A DNA stretch of 22,987 bases from CALJTV01 sp034435835 (GCA_034435835.1 DAOTWF010000028.1:1-22987), one strand, 5' to 3'; shown: positions 15,391 to 22,987, numbered from the stretch's first letter. Numbers and translations: made by a program. The notes: a model not told the origin generated them from the sequence alone.

Positions 15391-15420
15391 AGTGTAACCC
15401 CTAGTTTTGCGAGCTGTCAA
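15391..15420 (-). promoter_or_regulatory. sigma70-type promoter of ferredoxin-domain gene
   Basis: On the minus strand TTGACA (15420-15415) and TACACT (15396-15391) are separated by 18 bases. The transcription start is predicted near 15384, about 30 bases before the ATG. The -10 box is identical to that of the marR promoter. Confidence 0.65.
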
Positions 15421-15456
15421 CATCCGCTCAAAGCTTATGGTTGTTGTCCCCATAGC

Positions 15457-15475
15457 CGGCTTTTGGAAAAAGCCG
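15457..15475. repeat. perfect 8-base hairpin between divergent genes
   Basis: CGGCTTTT (15457-15464) and AAAAGCCG (15468-15475) pair around a 3-base loop. It lies between the two divergent genes, upstream of both promoters. There is no T-run beyond the stem. It could be a protein-binding site or a relic terminator. Confidence 0.4.
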
Positions 15476-15540
15476 AGGATGCATCAGCCGTCTGGTGTTT
15501 GGTTCTTGCGAAAGCAGCACGCCACGCAGTAACCGCATTT

Positions 15541-15569
15541 TTGTGCTGCTACTGTTTGCCTGATAAAAT
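15541..15569 (+). promoter_or_regulatory. candidate promoter for MFS gene, possibly leaderless
   Basis: TTGTGC (15541-15546) and TAAAAT (15564-15569) are 17 bases apart. A start of transcription 7-8 bases beyond the -10 box falls on the ATG at 15577, and there is no Shine-Dalgarno, so a leaderless mRNA is likely if the promoter is real. The -35 box is weak. Confidence 0.45.
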
Positions 15570-15576
15570 TATCGCC

Positions 15577-16947
15577 ATGTCCAGATACCTCATCTTCGGT
15601 GTCATATCTCTGGGGCTGCTCATGGTGGCAATAAGTGGCACCGCCGTGTCGGTTGCTTTCCCGATAATTACCAGCTCGTTCGGCGTTTCGCTAGTCCTTG
15701 CAGGCTGGGTACTGACCATCTTTCAGCTTGTGGCTACCGTGACGATGCCTCTGGCGGGAAAAGCTGGAGACATACTAGGTGTAAAGAGGATTTTTATGCT
15801 TTCCCTATTATCTTTCACACTCGGCTCACTGCTCTGCGCCGTGGCGCCTAACATTGAACTACTGATTCTTTTCCGGACACTGCAGGGCTTGGGTGCCGGT
15901 AGTTTTCTACCTGTAGCAACGAGCATAGCTGCCAGAGAGTTTCCCGGGTCGAGACAGCAGGCGATAGGGCTGTTCACCAGCATTTTCCCCATTGGCCAGA
16001 TAATTGGTCCCAACCTTGGTGGCTGGCTGGTGGAAGCTTTCGGGTGGCGGTCCGTATTCTGGGTCAATGTCCCCATGGGAGTCATGGCTATTGCTGCTGC
16101 AGTGTTTCTGTTGCGTGGTGACGAAAGGGAAAAGGGGCAGGTCGACCTGGTTGGTGCCGGGCTTCTCACAGCGTCGGTGTTCGCCTTCCTGATGGGGCTG
16201 AGCCAGCTAGGCAACGGGAATGGTTCGTGGTTGGGGTCAGGGGTATTATTTGTTTCCACCGGAGCTATGATAACCACATTTGTGTGGTATGAGAAAAGGG
16301 CTAAAACTCCCATTATCGACCTCGAGGTCTTGAATGAGAAGCCTTTTCTGGCGGCAAATCTTTTCAACTTTGTGATGGGCGCCTGCGTTATGGGGGTAAT
16401 GGCATTCATCCCGCTGTACGCTGTTTCTATATTCGATATGACGGTGTTTCAAAGCGGATTCGTGCTCACGCCGCGGTCAGTGGCTATGATTGCAGCCTCA
16501 ACGCTCACCAGCATGTTCTTGGTGAGGTGGGGCTACCGCCAGCCGATGCTTATCGGGACGGTGCTAACTGTAGCAAACCTCATTTTGCTGGCTCTCAGTG
16601 CCCTTGGTGTGGGAACGACGGTGTGGGGGCACATCAACAGCGTGGTGCTGGTTTCTGGGATAATGTTACTCGCCGGTGCCGGCATGGGCATAACGGCACC
16701 GGCGGCAAACAATGCCTGCATTGAGCTCATGCCTGACCGCGTCGCCACCATCACCGGGGTAAGGGGGATGTTCCGCCAGATCGGTGGGGCTGTAAGCATT
16801 GCGGTCACCTCCTTGGTGCTGCAGAGAGCGGGCGATATGGCGCACGGCTTCTTTTTTGTGTTTACCGGGCTGGCTGTGGTGATGCTAATTAGCATCCCGG
16901 CTATCTTTATGATGCCGGCTTCGCCTAAAGATATATCCGCGGCATAG
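15577..16947 (+). CDS. MFS exporter, DHA2 (EmrB/QacA) type
   Basis: A 456-residue integral membrane transporter with about 14 hydrophobic helices. Motif A appears as GKAGDILGVKRIF (61-73), the RTLQGLGAGSF segment at 100-110 is typical of drug:proton antiporters, and the motif C region is GQIIGPNLGGWLVEAFGWRS (140-159) followed by FWVNVPMG. These mark the DHA2 group, which expels drugs or toxic organic compounds using the proton gradient. The start at 15577 was chosen because the hydrophobic first helix begins there; the open frame back to 15376 encodes a Cys-rich, non-membrane stretch that does not fit the family. It is divergent from the ferredoxin gene and convergent with the alcohol dehydrogenase, with only one base between stops. 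The substrate is unknown. Confidence 0.9.
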   Translation: MSRYLIFGVISLGLLMVAISGTAVSVAFPIITSSFGVSLVLAGWVLTIFQLVATVTMPLAGKAGDILGVKRIFMLSLLSFTLGSLLCAVAPNIELLILFRTLQGLGAGSFLPVATSIAAREFPGSRQQAIGLFTSIFPIGQIIGPNLGGWLVEAFGWRSVFWVNVPMGVMAIAAAVFLLRGDEREKGQVDLVGAGLLTASVFAFLMGLSQLGNGNGSWLGSGVLFVSTGAMITTFVWYEKRAKTPIIDLEVLNEKPFLAANLFNFVMGACVMGVMAFIPLYAVSIFDMTVFQSGFVLTPRSVAMIAASTLTSMFLVRWGYRQPMLIGTVLTVANLILLALSALGVGTTVWGHINSVVLVSGIMLLAGAGMGITAPAANNACIELMPDRVATITGVRGMFRQIGGAVSIAVTSLVLQRAGDMAHGFFFVFTGLAVVMLISIPAIFMMPASPKDISAA

Positions 16948-16948
16948 C

Positions 16949-17974
16949 CTATATCTTCAGCATCACCCTGCCGGTGTACTTGCCCTGTTCCAGCTCTTCA
17001 AGCACCTGTTGGGCTTGCTCCAGAGGGGCGACCTTGGCTATATGGCTTTTCACCTTGCCAGCAGCGGCTAGCTCTACAAGTTCTCTCATCTCGTCCACCG
17101 TGCCTGCACCAGAGGACATTATCAACAGGTCCCTGTTCAGTAAGTCCAGAGGCATCACGGTTATTCCGCCCTCGCTGGCTGCGGGCATGCCGATGCCGAT
17201 AAACACACCACCGCGCCTTAGCAGGGCGAGCCCGAGTTCGAAGCCAGCCACTCTGGGTGTGAGTACAATGCTAGCATGGGCGCTACCGAGCTTATCGCGG
17301 ACGAACTGTACTGCCTCGCTGGCGTCCACAGCGTAGTCAGCCCCCATGTTCTTCACGAAGTCCAGCCTTTCCTTTCCTATGTCCACCCCCACCACTATGT
17401 AGCTAAACTGTTTCGCTATTTGTACGGCATAGTGTCCGAGACCACCGGCAGCGCCCACTATTGCCACGATCTTGCCTGGCGTTACACCATATTTGAAAAG
17501 CTTTTTTATAGCGCTATAGGTGGTGAGGCCGCCGCATGCCAGGGACACCTCGTTGTCGCTGATCTCGTCTGGCAGTTTTACCAGTGCCTTCGCCCATACT
17601 GAGATATACTCCGCGTAGGTGCCGGAAAGTGGCCTCTGCAGCCGGCAAAGTCTTGTTTTGCCGTTGAGACAGTACTCGCAGGCACCACACCAGTAGGCGC
17701 CGGCGAAACCGCCGAGCCCCAGTATTACCCTGTCCCCCTTCTGTAGGAACCTCTCTGCACCCGGACCCAGCTCCTCCACCGTGCCGATGCCCTCGTGCCC
17801 TATGGGGATTTCGACCGACGTGGGCATCTTCCACCAGTCCCTTTTCACTATGTGGACATCAGAATGGCAGACACCAGCCACGGTAAGCTTGATCAAAGCC
17901 TCCTCGTACTTTGGTGTTGGCTTGGGAACATCCTTGATTACCAGCTTATCACCAGACAGGATAGCGGCACGCAT
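16949..17974 (-). CDS. zinc-dependent alcohol dehydrogenase
   Basis: A 341-residue medium-chain dehydrogenase of usual length. Catalytic zinc ligands are Cys36 (GVCHSD), His60-Glu61 (IGHEGIG) and Cys147 (LACGGLT). The structural zinc is held by C96, C99, C102 and C110. The nucleotide-binding loop is VGAAGGLGHYA (173-183), followed by an acidic residue in VGVDIG that suggests preference for NAD(H). It should oxidise a primary alcohol or reduce an aldehyde in the cytoplasm. A perfect AAAGGAGG lies 10 bases before the ATG. It starts 33 bases after the VWA gene stop with no terminator between, so it is probably the last gene of the AAA-VWA operon, although a metabolic link is not obvious. Confidence 0.92.
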   Translation of the reverse strand: MRAAILSGDKLVIKDVPKPTPKYEEALIKLTVAGVCHSDVHIVKRDWWKMPTSVEIPIGHEGIGTVEELGPGAERFLQKGDRVILGLGGFAGAYWCGACEYCLNGKTRLCRLQRPLSGTYAEYISVWAKALVKLPDEISDNEVSLACGGLTTYSAIKKLFKYGVTPGKIVAIVGAAGGLGHYAVQIAKQFSYIVVGVDIGKERLDFVKNMGADYAVDASEAVQFVRDKLGSAHASIVLTPRVAGFELGLALLRRGGVFIGIGMPAASEGGITVMPLDLLNRDLLIMSSGAGTVDEMRELVELAAAGKVKSHIAKVAPLEQAQQVLEELEQGKYTGRVMLKI

Positions 17975-18007
17975 ATTTTAGAAACCTCCTTTAGACGTTA
18001 GACTTTA

Positions 18008-20032
18008 TTACACTCGGCGTCTTTTGTTAGCCACGTAGTCTACGAGCACATACTGTCCCAGATTGTCGGCGCCGGTAAAGAACACCCTCCCCCTTCCCGC
18101 CTTTGCCATCTGGTCAACAAAGGCGGTATAGAGCTGGTAAGAATCGAGCATAAAGGTGTTGATCACGATGCCGCTCTGGGCACACCGCTTCGCCTCCCTC
18201 AGGGTCAGTTGCAGGGTGCGAAGGCTAGGTGGGTATTGCAGGAAGAGCCGCCCGTTCTCAATATGGGCGGTGGGCTCCCCATCGGTTATCAGTATCACCT
18301 GCTTGTTGGCAGCCCTTACCTTGCTTAAGAGGTGGCGGGCTAGCGCCAGCCCCTGCTGGATGTTGGTGTACGGGTCGAACTCGTCCCAGCTTATATAGAG
18401 CAACTCGTCCTTCTTAATTAGTCGGGCATAAGTGGAGAAGCCGATGGTGTGGAGGATGTCCCTGGGGTACTGGCTCCTGATGAGGCTATCGAGGGCGATG
18501 GCGACCCTTTTGGCTGCCTCAAAGTTGCCCCTCATGGGCATGGAGAGGCTTAAATCCAGCATCAGCACCGTGGCTGAGCGGGTGAGCGCCTCGGTCTCGA
18601 AGACCTCGAAGTCCTCGGGGGCGATGTGCAGCGGTGGAGCCTTGGGCTCCCGGTAGAGGGAGTTCATCACCGTCCTCTGAATGTGGACTTGGAACTCATC
18701 GCCGAACTGGTACCTCCTGGTCTCGCCGGTGCGCTCGCCACCTGTCCCTTTTTTCCTCAGATTGTGCGTGCCCAGTGCATCCTTTTTCAGCTTTTCGAAT
18801 ATATCCTGCAGGGCTTTCTGTCCGATCTTCCTGATGCCACGGGGTGTCAGCTCATAGCCATGCTCGTTTTGCTGGATATAGCCGGCTTCCTCCAGCACGC
18901 GGGTGATGTTGCGCAGTTGGTCCAGCTCCCTGGCAGCCTGCTCGCCGAGCAGTTCCTTCACCAGTTCCTCATTGATGGCGTCCGTGGAGCGACTGTAGCG
19001 GGCATCTTCAATCTGTGCCTCGAGCCTGTCCATCTTATGCAGCATCTCCATCAGCTTCAGGGCTTCCTGATACGAGATGGGCTCCTCACCGGAGAATAGG
19101 TAGCGCTGGTGCAGCGGGAAGTCGGGGTTCAGCGCCTGGAGGTTGGCGCTGAGACGTGCCAGTTCCCTGCGAGTGGCATCATCCATCACCGATTCCAGCA
19201 TCTCTTCGAGTGAGCGTCTGTCCTCGGGCGAAAGGCTGTCCAGCAGCGACTGTGCCTGTCTTATCTGCTCCTGCAGATAGTCGATGAGTTCGTCCAGACT
19301 CTGTGGTGGCTGGGGACCGAAGAAGTTGCCAAACCGACGGAGGAACTGCTGGTAATCCGGCTCCTCGCCCCTCAGACGCTGTTCCAGCATCTCATTTATC
19401 GCCTGAAAAAGTTGCCGCATGGCAGCCATATCGCCCGGCTGGAGGTTTTTTATCTGTTGCATCAAATTCTGGGCATACGGCTGCACGGCGTACGTTTTTA
19501 GCATGTCCATGAGTTCCTGGAACTGCTGCCTGGCGTCGTCGTCAATGAAGTCGTACTGTGATAGCTCCCTTATCTGGCCGCCGATGTCCTGCGGCAGGCT
19601 GTCCAGCTTCTCCAGGTTCCGCATTGCCCTCTCCTCCAGGGCTTTAAGCAGCCTTTCCCGCTCTTCCTGGCTGAGTTCAGAGGGACCCTGTTCTGCCTGC
19701 TGTCTTGCTTCCTGGAGGCGCCGCGAGATGCCCTCCCGCTCCGTCCTCACTATGCTGTCCAGCCTCTTGCGGATGTCGTCCAGTATTGAGCCCAGGTTAT
19801 ACTTATCGAGCTGCTGCTGGCGCCTCTGGCGTAGCCTGTTCAGCAGGTCCTCCAGGCTGGGGAGACGCCGTCCCTGTCTGTCGGCGATGCCACCGCGCAG
19901 CAAAGAGCGCAGGGCGTATGACAGGTCACCGTAGGGCATGAGGTAGCGCTCCAGGTGTTTCATCAACTCATCGGGATCGAGCTCAAAGAGGTCCTGGGTG
20001 CCGTCCCACTCAGAGTACCGGTAAATAGCCAT
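18008..20032 (-). CDS. VWA-domain protein (CoxE/ChlD-like) with long helical N-terminal region
   Basis: 674 residues. About 60-420 is helical and rich in Gln, Glu, Arg and Leu, including stretches likely to form coiled coils (for example 100-145 and 250-300). The VWA domain (about 485-660) has an intact metal-ion-dependent adhesion site: D493-x-S495-x-S497 (DLSLS), Thr556 (PYTN) and Asp584 (ITDGEPT). It has no signal peptide or membrane helix, so it should be cytoplasmic. The gene starts one base after the MoxR-like ATPase stop, the standard pairing in which the AAA ring and VWA protein act together as a chaperone or metal-inserting machine, as in magnesium chelatase ChlI/ChlD, CbbQ/CbbO and MoxR/CoxE-like pairs. 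The target is unknown. Confidence 0.88.
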   Translation of the reverse strand: MAIYRYSEWDGTQDLFELDPDELMKHLERYLMPYGDLSYALRSLLRGGIADRQGRRLPSLEDLLNRLRQRRQQQLDKYNLGSILDDIRKRLDSIVRTEREGISRRLQEARQQAEQGPSELSQEERERLLKALEERAMRNLEKLDSLPQDIGGQIRELSQYDFIDDDARQQFQELMDMLKTYAVQPYAQNLMQQIKNLQPGDMAAMRQLFQAINEMLEQRLRGEEPDYQQFLRRFGNFFGPQPPQSLDELIDYLQEQIRQAQSLLDSLSPEDRRSLEEMLESVMDDATRRELARLSANLQALNPDFPLHQRYLFSGEEPISYQEALKLMEMLHKMDRLEAQIEDARYSRSTDAINEELVKELLGEQAARELDQLRNITRVLEEAGYIQQNEHGYELTPRGIRKIGQKALQDIFEKLKKDALGTHNLRKKGTGGERTGETRRYQFGDEFQVHIQRTVMNSLYREPKAPPLHIAPEDFEVFETEALTRSATVLMLDLSLSMPMRGNFEAAKRVAIALDSLIRSQYPRDILHTIGFSTYARLIKKDELLYISWDEFDPYTNIQQGLALARHLLSKVRAANKQVILITDGEPTAHIENGRLFLQYPPSLRTLQLTLREAKRCAQSGIVINTFMLDSYQLYTAFVDQMAKAGRGRVFFTGADNLGQYVLVDYVANKRRRV

Positions 20033-20033
20033 C

Positions 20034-21434
20034 TTACTTGTAAATTGTCTTTCCTTTTACCTGCTCTTTGTTCAGCTTTCGGTTCAAATGCAGCCCCTCG
20101 AGGATGAACTCCACCGCCGCAGCCATCACCTCGGGCCTCTCTGACTCAGCCACCACCTTGACTGCCTGCATCATCCCGCCCGCCGCCTTTGCCTGACGAA
20201 GGTACTTATCAGCGCCCATCATATCCGACGCCTCGAAGCCGAAGCCCTCACTGAAGCGGGAGACCACATCATCGAAGTTATATGAGCGGTAGTAGCGGTT
20301 GAAGGTGGTGAGCACCGCCCGCTTCATCAACTGGTCCAAGACCTTCTCCTCTCTGGCATCCTCGAAGCCCTCCAGCTCGATCTTGCCGCTTGTAGACGAC
20401 ATAATGTACGGCAGATCGCTGATGCGGGGCACGGCTAGCTTCTCGCCGAGGATGACGGCGCGCCTGATGGCGTTGGAGAGCGCCGTCTCGTAGTTGGCGA
20501 TGGAGACGCGCACGCTGACGCCGGAGCGCTGGTTTATCTCCGGGCTCTTTCTGGCTAGCTGGGTTATCTCGGCGATGATCTCCTTCATATACTGGGGGAC
20601 ATATTCCTCTACCTCGCTATCGGGGAAGCGCCTCCGCTCCTGCTCCACGATGGCGATCTCGTCCTCGATGGTGGTGGGGTAGTGGGTACGTATCTGGGCA
20701 CCGTACCTGTCCTTGAGCGGGGTGATGATGCGGCCGCGACTGGTGTAGTCTTCCGGGTTGGCGCTGGCGACGAGCAGTATGTCCAGCGGCAGGCGCACCC
20801 GGTACCCCCTTATCTGGATGTCTCCCTCCTCCATAAGGTTGAACAGGCTCACCTGCAGCTTCTCGCTGAGGTCGGGAAGCTCATTGATACAGAAGATGCC
20901 GCGGTTGGTCCTGGGGATGAGCCCGTAGTGGATGGTGAGCTCGTCGGAGAGGTATCTCCCCTCAGCCACCTTGATGGGGTCGATGTCCCCGATGAGGTCG
21001 GCGACGGTGATATCTGGCGTTGCCAGCTTTTCGCCGTACCTTTCAGCCCGGGGGAGCCAGTCTATCTCGAGCCTGTTGCCATCCTCTGCCAGCTTATCGC
21101 GGCAGCGCTTGCAGATGGGTGCCAGTGGCTGGCAATTGATCTCGCAGCCCCTTACGTAGGGCATCTCCTCATCAAGCAGGTTCACCATAAGGCGCATGAT
21201 GCGCGACTTTGCCTGACCGCGCTCGCCAAGAAAGATGATGTCCTGACCGGAGATGATGGCATTTTCTACCTGAGGAATGACGGTCTCATCGTAGCCAATG
21301 ATTCCCGGGAAGACGGTTTTCCCCTCCCTTATCATGGCGATGAGGTTGCGCCTCATCTCCTCCCTGACGGTGAGCGGCTGGTAGCCGGAGGCTTTAAGTT
21401 CGCCGAGTGTCCTGGGTCTGGTATGTTTTGTCAT
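20034..21434 (-). CDS. MoxR/ChlI-like AAA+ ATPase with zinc-finger insertion
   Basis: 466 residues. Walker A is GERGQAKS (70-77). The second acidic motif reads GIFCINELPDL, with Asn where Walker B usually has Asp before the Glu; I believe this is normal for this subfamily. The sensor-1 region is LLLVASANPEDYTSRG, and GRIITPLKDRYGAQIRTHYP follows, as in magnesium chelatase subunit I relatives. An insertion after the Walker A helix holds C97-x3-C101-x6-C108-x2-C111, probably a zinc finger. The last 100 residues are helical. It should form a hexameric ring working with the VWA protein encoded one base downstream. A promoter (TTGCCA, TAAAAT) lies upstream, and GAGAGGA precedes the ATG. Confidence 0.9.
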   Translation of the reverse strand: MTKHTRPRTLGELKASGYQPLTVREEMRRNLIAMIREGKTVFPGIIGYDETVIPQVENAIISGQDIIFLGERGQAKSRIMRLMVNLLDEEMPYVRGCEINCQPLAPICKRCRDKLAEDGNRLEIDWLPRAERYGEKLATPDITVADLIGDIDPIKVAEGRYLSDELTIHYGLIPRTNRGIFCINELPDLSEKLQVSLFNLMEEGDIQIRGYRVRLPLDILLVASANPEDYTSRGRIITPLKDRYGAQIRTHYPTTIEDEIAIVEQERRRFPDSEVEEYVPQYMKEIIAEITQLARKSPEINQRSGVSVRVSIANYETALSNAIRRAVILGEKLAVPRISDLPYIMSSTSGKIELEGFEDAREEKVLDQLMKRAVLTTFNRYYRSYNFDDVVSRFSEGFGFEASDMMGADKYLRQAKAAGGMMQAVKVVAESERPEVMAAAVEFILEGLHLNRKLNKEQVKGKTIYK

Positions 21435-21472
21435 GTAGTGTCGTCCTCTCTGTTATCCGCCTGTGAGCCACC

Positions 21473-21501
21473 ATTTTATCAGCCCCGGGGGTGGATGGCA
21501 A
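21473..21501 (-). promoter_or_regulatory. sigma70-type promoter of AAA-VWA operon
   Basis: On the minus strand TTGCCA (21501-21496) and TAAAAT (21478-21473) are separated by 17 bases, each differing from consensus at one position. Transcription should start near 21466, leaving a leader of about 32 bases. Confidence 0.6.
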
Positions 21502-21537
21502 AAATGAAAATCCTGTGCAAACATCACCTTAGTACTA

Positions 21538-21567
21538 TTGACAATTCGAGATGTAATGGTTTATTGT
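21538..21567 (+). promoter_or_regulatory. sigma70-type promoter of DUF5679 gene
   Basis: TTGACA (21538-21543), a perfect -35 box, is followed after 18 bases by TATTGT (21562-21567). Transcription should start near 21574, about 24 bases before the ATG. It is divergent from the AAA operon promoter, whose -35 box lies about 37 bases away. Confidence 0.6.
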
Positions 21568-21597
21568 ATTGGCAACTATAAACAAGGAGGTGGGTAG

Positions 21598-21738
21598 ATG
21601 CAAGCCTACTGCATGAAGTGCCGCACCAAGAGGGAGATGAAGGACGCCCGCAACATCCGCATGAAGAACGGCAAGCCGGCTACCCAGGGCGTTTGCCCGG
21701 TATGCGGCACCAAGATGTTCCGCATCGGCAAGGGATAA
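21598..21738 (+). CDS. DUF5679 zinc-ribbon microprotein
   Basis: A 46-residue protein with two Cys pairs, C5-x2-C8 (AYCMKCRTK) and C33-x2-C36 (VCPVCGTKMF), which together form a small zinc ribbon. The spacer holds basic residues and the MKNGKPATQG segment typical of DUF5679. The net charge is strongly positive, suggesting nucleic-acid or ribosome contact, but no function is established. A strong AAGGAGGT lies 7 bases before the ATG, with a perfect -35 promoter upstream and an intrinsic terminator 24 bases after the stop, so it is a single-gene unit that is probably well expressed. Confidence 0.9.
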   Translation: MQAYCMKCRTKREMKDARNIRMKNGKPATQGVCPVCGTKMFRIGKG

Positions 21739-21762
21739 GGCTAGGCTCTTAAATCCCACCAG

Positions 21763-21798
21763 AAGGCTGGGCGTTCTTAAGCGGGCGCCCAGCCTTTT
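21763..21798 (+). terminator. Rho-independent terminator after DUF5679 gene
   Basis: AAGGCTGGGCG (21763-21773) and CGCCCAGCCTT (21786-21796) pair perfectly over 11 bases with a 12-base loop; the T-run reaches 21798 with only four T. It ends 22 bases before the next gene's ATG, so some read-through into that gene is possible. Confidence 0.7.
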
Positions 21799-21820
21799 GA
21801 TTGCGGTAAGGAATGGTCAT

Positions 21821-22780
21821 ATGACTGAGAAAATTAAAGCGGTGGGCTTGCTTTCCAGCGGCATAGACTCGGCGCTGGCGATAAAGCTGGTCAAAGAACA
21901 GGGTGTGGAGGTGGTGGCGGTAAACCTTGCGTTGCCCGTGTCTGATGACAGGATAGACTATGCCACCCTGCTTGCCCGCCAGCTTGATGTGCCGCTTGTC
22001 AGGATAGAGGCTGCGGAGGACTACATTGAACTGGTGCGGTACCCCCGGCACGGCTACGGAAGCGGCATGAACCCCTGCATAGACTGCCGCATCTACATGC
22101 TACGGAAAGCGTGGAAGGTGGCAGAGGGTATAAATGCAAAATTTCTGGTCACCGGCGATGTCCTCGGTGAAAGACCGATGACCCAGCATCGGGCGGCGCT
22201 GCAGCTCGAAGAAAAGGAGTCAGGGCTTCAGGGGCTTATCCTCAGGCCGCTTTCAGCGAAGCTTCTACCCGAGACGGTGCCGGAGAAGGAGGGGTGGGTG
22301 GACAGAAACAGGCTTCTTGCCATCGAGGGCAGGAGCCGCAAGCCCCAGCTTGAGCTGGCAAAGCGGTATGGCATCACCGGATACCGCACGCCGGGCGGCG
22401 GTTGTCTGCTCACCAATAAAGAGTTTTCCGGGCGGCTTCGCCAACTATTCCGCCTTGGGCAGGATGTGGGCGTGAGGGACATCGAGCTACTCAAGCTCGG
22501 CAGACATTTCTTTGAGCGTGGTGCCCACATTATAGTTGGCAGGAACGAGCGGGAAAACAGGCTGCTTATGGAGCTGAAGCAGCCTGAGGACTTTGTACTC
22601 GAGGCAAAGGGCTTTCCCGGTCCGGTGACGCTGCTCCGCGGTGAGAAGATGCCTGAACTGGTGCGGCTTGCCGCCGACTTAACCGCGCGTTACTCAGATG
22701 CACCTGAAGGAGAGGTGGTGGTGGAATGCCGCGACGGTGGTGAGGTCAGGACGGTGCTGACCTCGAAAAAACTCCCGTGA
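21821..22780 (+). CDS. PP-loop ATPase, ThiI/MnmA-like putative tRNA thiolation protein
   Basis: 319 residues. The N-terminal PP-loop domain has LSSGIDS (11-17), which binds ATP and activates a substrate by adenylation. NPCIDCR (85-90) provides a CxxC pair, and a further Cys195 lies in PGGGCLLT; these could carry sulfur or a metal in tRNA thiolation. The C-terminal 120 residues, with RHFFERGAHIIVGRNERENR at 228-247, resemble an RNA-binding NFACT-R-type domain. The ATG at 21821 was chosen: AAGGA lies 9 bases before it, and a TTG at 21797 would overlap the terminator. Family proteins are annotated variously as tRNA 2- or 4-thiouridine synthases; the exact tRNA position is not known here. It converges on the DUF523 gene with one base between stops. 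Confidence 0.8.
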   Translation: MTEKIKAVGLLSSGIDSALAIKLVKEQGVEVVAVNLALPVSDDRIDYATLLARQLDVPLVRIEAAEDYIELVRYPRHGYGSGMNPCIDCRIYMLRKAWKVAEGINAKFLVTGDVLGERPMTQHRAALQLEEKESGLQGLILRPLSAKLLPETVPEKEGWVDRNRLLAIEGRSRKPQLELAKRYGITGYRTPGGGCLLTNKEFSGRLRQLFRLGQDVGVRDIELLKLGRHFFERGAHIIVGRNERENRLLMELKQPEDFVLEAKGFPGPVTLLRGEKMPELVRLAADLTARYSDAPEGEVVVECRDGGEVRTVLTSKKLP

Positions 22781-22781
22781 G

Positions 22782-22987
22782 CTATCTCTCCGAAGCTAAC
22801 TCCTCCTCGCCTATCAGCCTGATACCGTTCCTTTCCAGCAGCGCTGCGGTGATGCCTTTCCCGGCTATCTTTTTTCCTGAGAACGAACCGTGGTAAGTCC
22901 AGTTGCAGCTGCAGGAAGGACTTCCAGACCTACCGATGAACTCGGTTATGCCCAGCAGCCTGGCTATCTTCAGCGTCTCCTCGGCGC
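22782..22987 (-). CDS. DUF523 protein (YbbK-like), partial
   Basis: Only the C-terminal 67 residues are in the window; the gene continues past the right edge. The sequence GSPSCSC, then HGSFSGKKIAGKGITAALL and a terminal RNGIRLIGEEELASER, matches the end of DUF523 proteins, whose motif is SPSCG followed by DGTFSG and GVTAALL. The second residue pair is C-S-C instead of the more usual C-G. DUF523 proteins are small, cytoplasmic and uncharacterised. The frame ends with TAG at 22782-22784, one base from the stop of the PP-loop gene. Confidence 0.8.
   Translation of the reverse strand, partial: AEETLKIARLLGITEFIGRSGSPSCSCNWTYHGSFSGKKIAGKGITAALLERNGIRLIGEEELASER

Noticed and set aside
15723..16409. 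228-codon minus-strand frame opposite the MFS gene
   Set aside because: The plus-strand frame has transporter motifs throughout; this one has none.
20682..21581. 299-codon plus-strand frame opposite the AAA ATPase
   Set aside because: It is the antisense of a clearly recognisable conserved gene, a by-product of GC-rich codon use.
1..22987. CRISPR arrays, tRNA or rRNA genes
   Set aside because: No regularly spaced direct repeats, cloverleaf-like segment or rRNA-like sequence was seen.

Overview
The window looks like a chromosomal segment of an anaerobic Chloroflexota bacterium, most likely Dehalococcoidia or a relative. This is inferred from gene style only: a DUF5679 zinc microprotein, a MoxR-like ATPase/VWA pair, a Cys-rich ferredoxin protein and a CheC/CheD-type chemotaxis set. 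No rRNA, tRNA or CRISPR array was seen, so the taxonomy is unconfirmed.

Layout. Positions 1-860 are gene-poor: a small hypothetical ORF, a good intrinsic terminator, a non-coding stretch and a decayed N-terminal fragment of an IS256-type transposase. Positions 873-3155 hold a minus-strand operon, marR - ABC ATPase - ABC-2 permease, with a clear promoter and a nested inverted repeat at the predicted transcription start; it resembles an autoregulated drug-efflux unit.

Positions 3265-14110 hold one long minus-strand chemotaxis operon, in transcription order: a large MCP, cheW, cheA, cheC, cheD, cheY, cheB, cheR, an HD-GYP-like protein and a 124-residue protein. The last three genes and the cheB-cheR junction are coupled by 1-4 base overlaps. 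There are no flagellar genes. The terminal protein begins with a FliM/FliY-type CheY-binding peptide, followed by a predicted coiled coil and a four-cysteine zinc ribbon, with no flagellar switch domain. The HD-GYP protein has lost two expected histidines. Together these suggest that phospho-CheY may be read by a non-flagellar output adaptor; this is the main candidate for something undescribed.

Positions 14111-14519 are intergenic and contain hairpins. Positions 14520-16947 hold a divergent pair: a Cys-rich ferredoxin-domain protein (minus) and a DHA2-type MFS exporter (plus) that may be translated from a leaderless mRNA. Positions 16949-21501 hold a minus-strand operon: MoxR/ChlI-like AAA ATPase, VWA protein and zinc alcohol dehydrogenase. 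From 21538 the strand reverses: a DUF5679 microprotein with its own promoter and terminator, then a PP-loop (ThiI/MnmA-like) protein. A DUF523 gene on the minus strand runs off the right edge.

In the chemotaxis unit the MCP would control CheA through CheW; CheA would phosphorylate CheY and CheB; CheR and CheB would set receptor methylation; CheD and CheC would provide deamidation and CheY-P dephosphorylation. What the system steers (type IV pili, an archaellum-like motor or a non-motile output) cannot be decided from this window.
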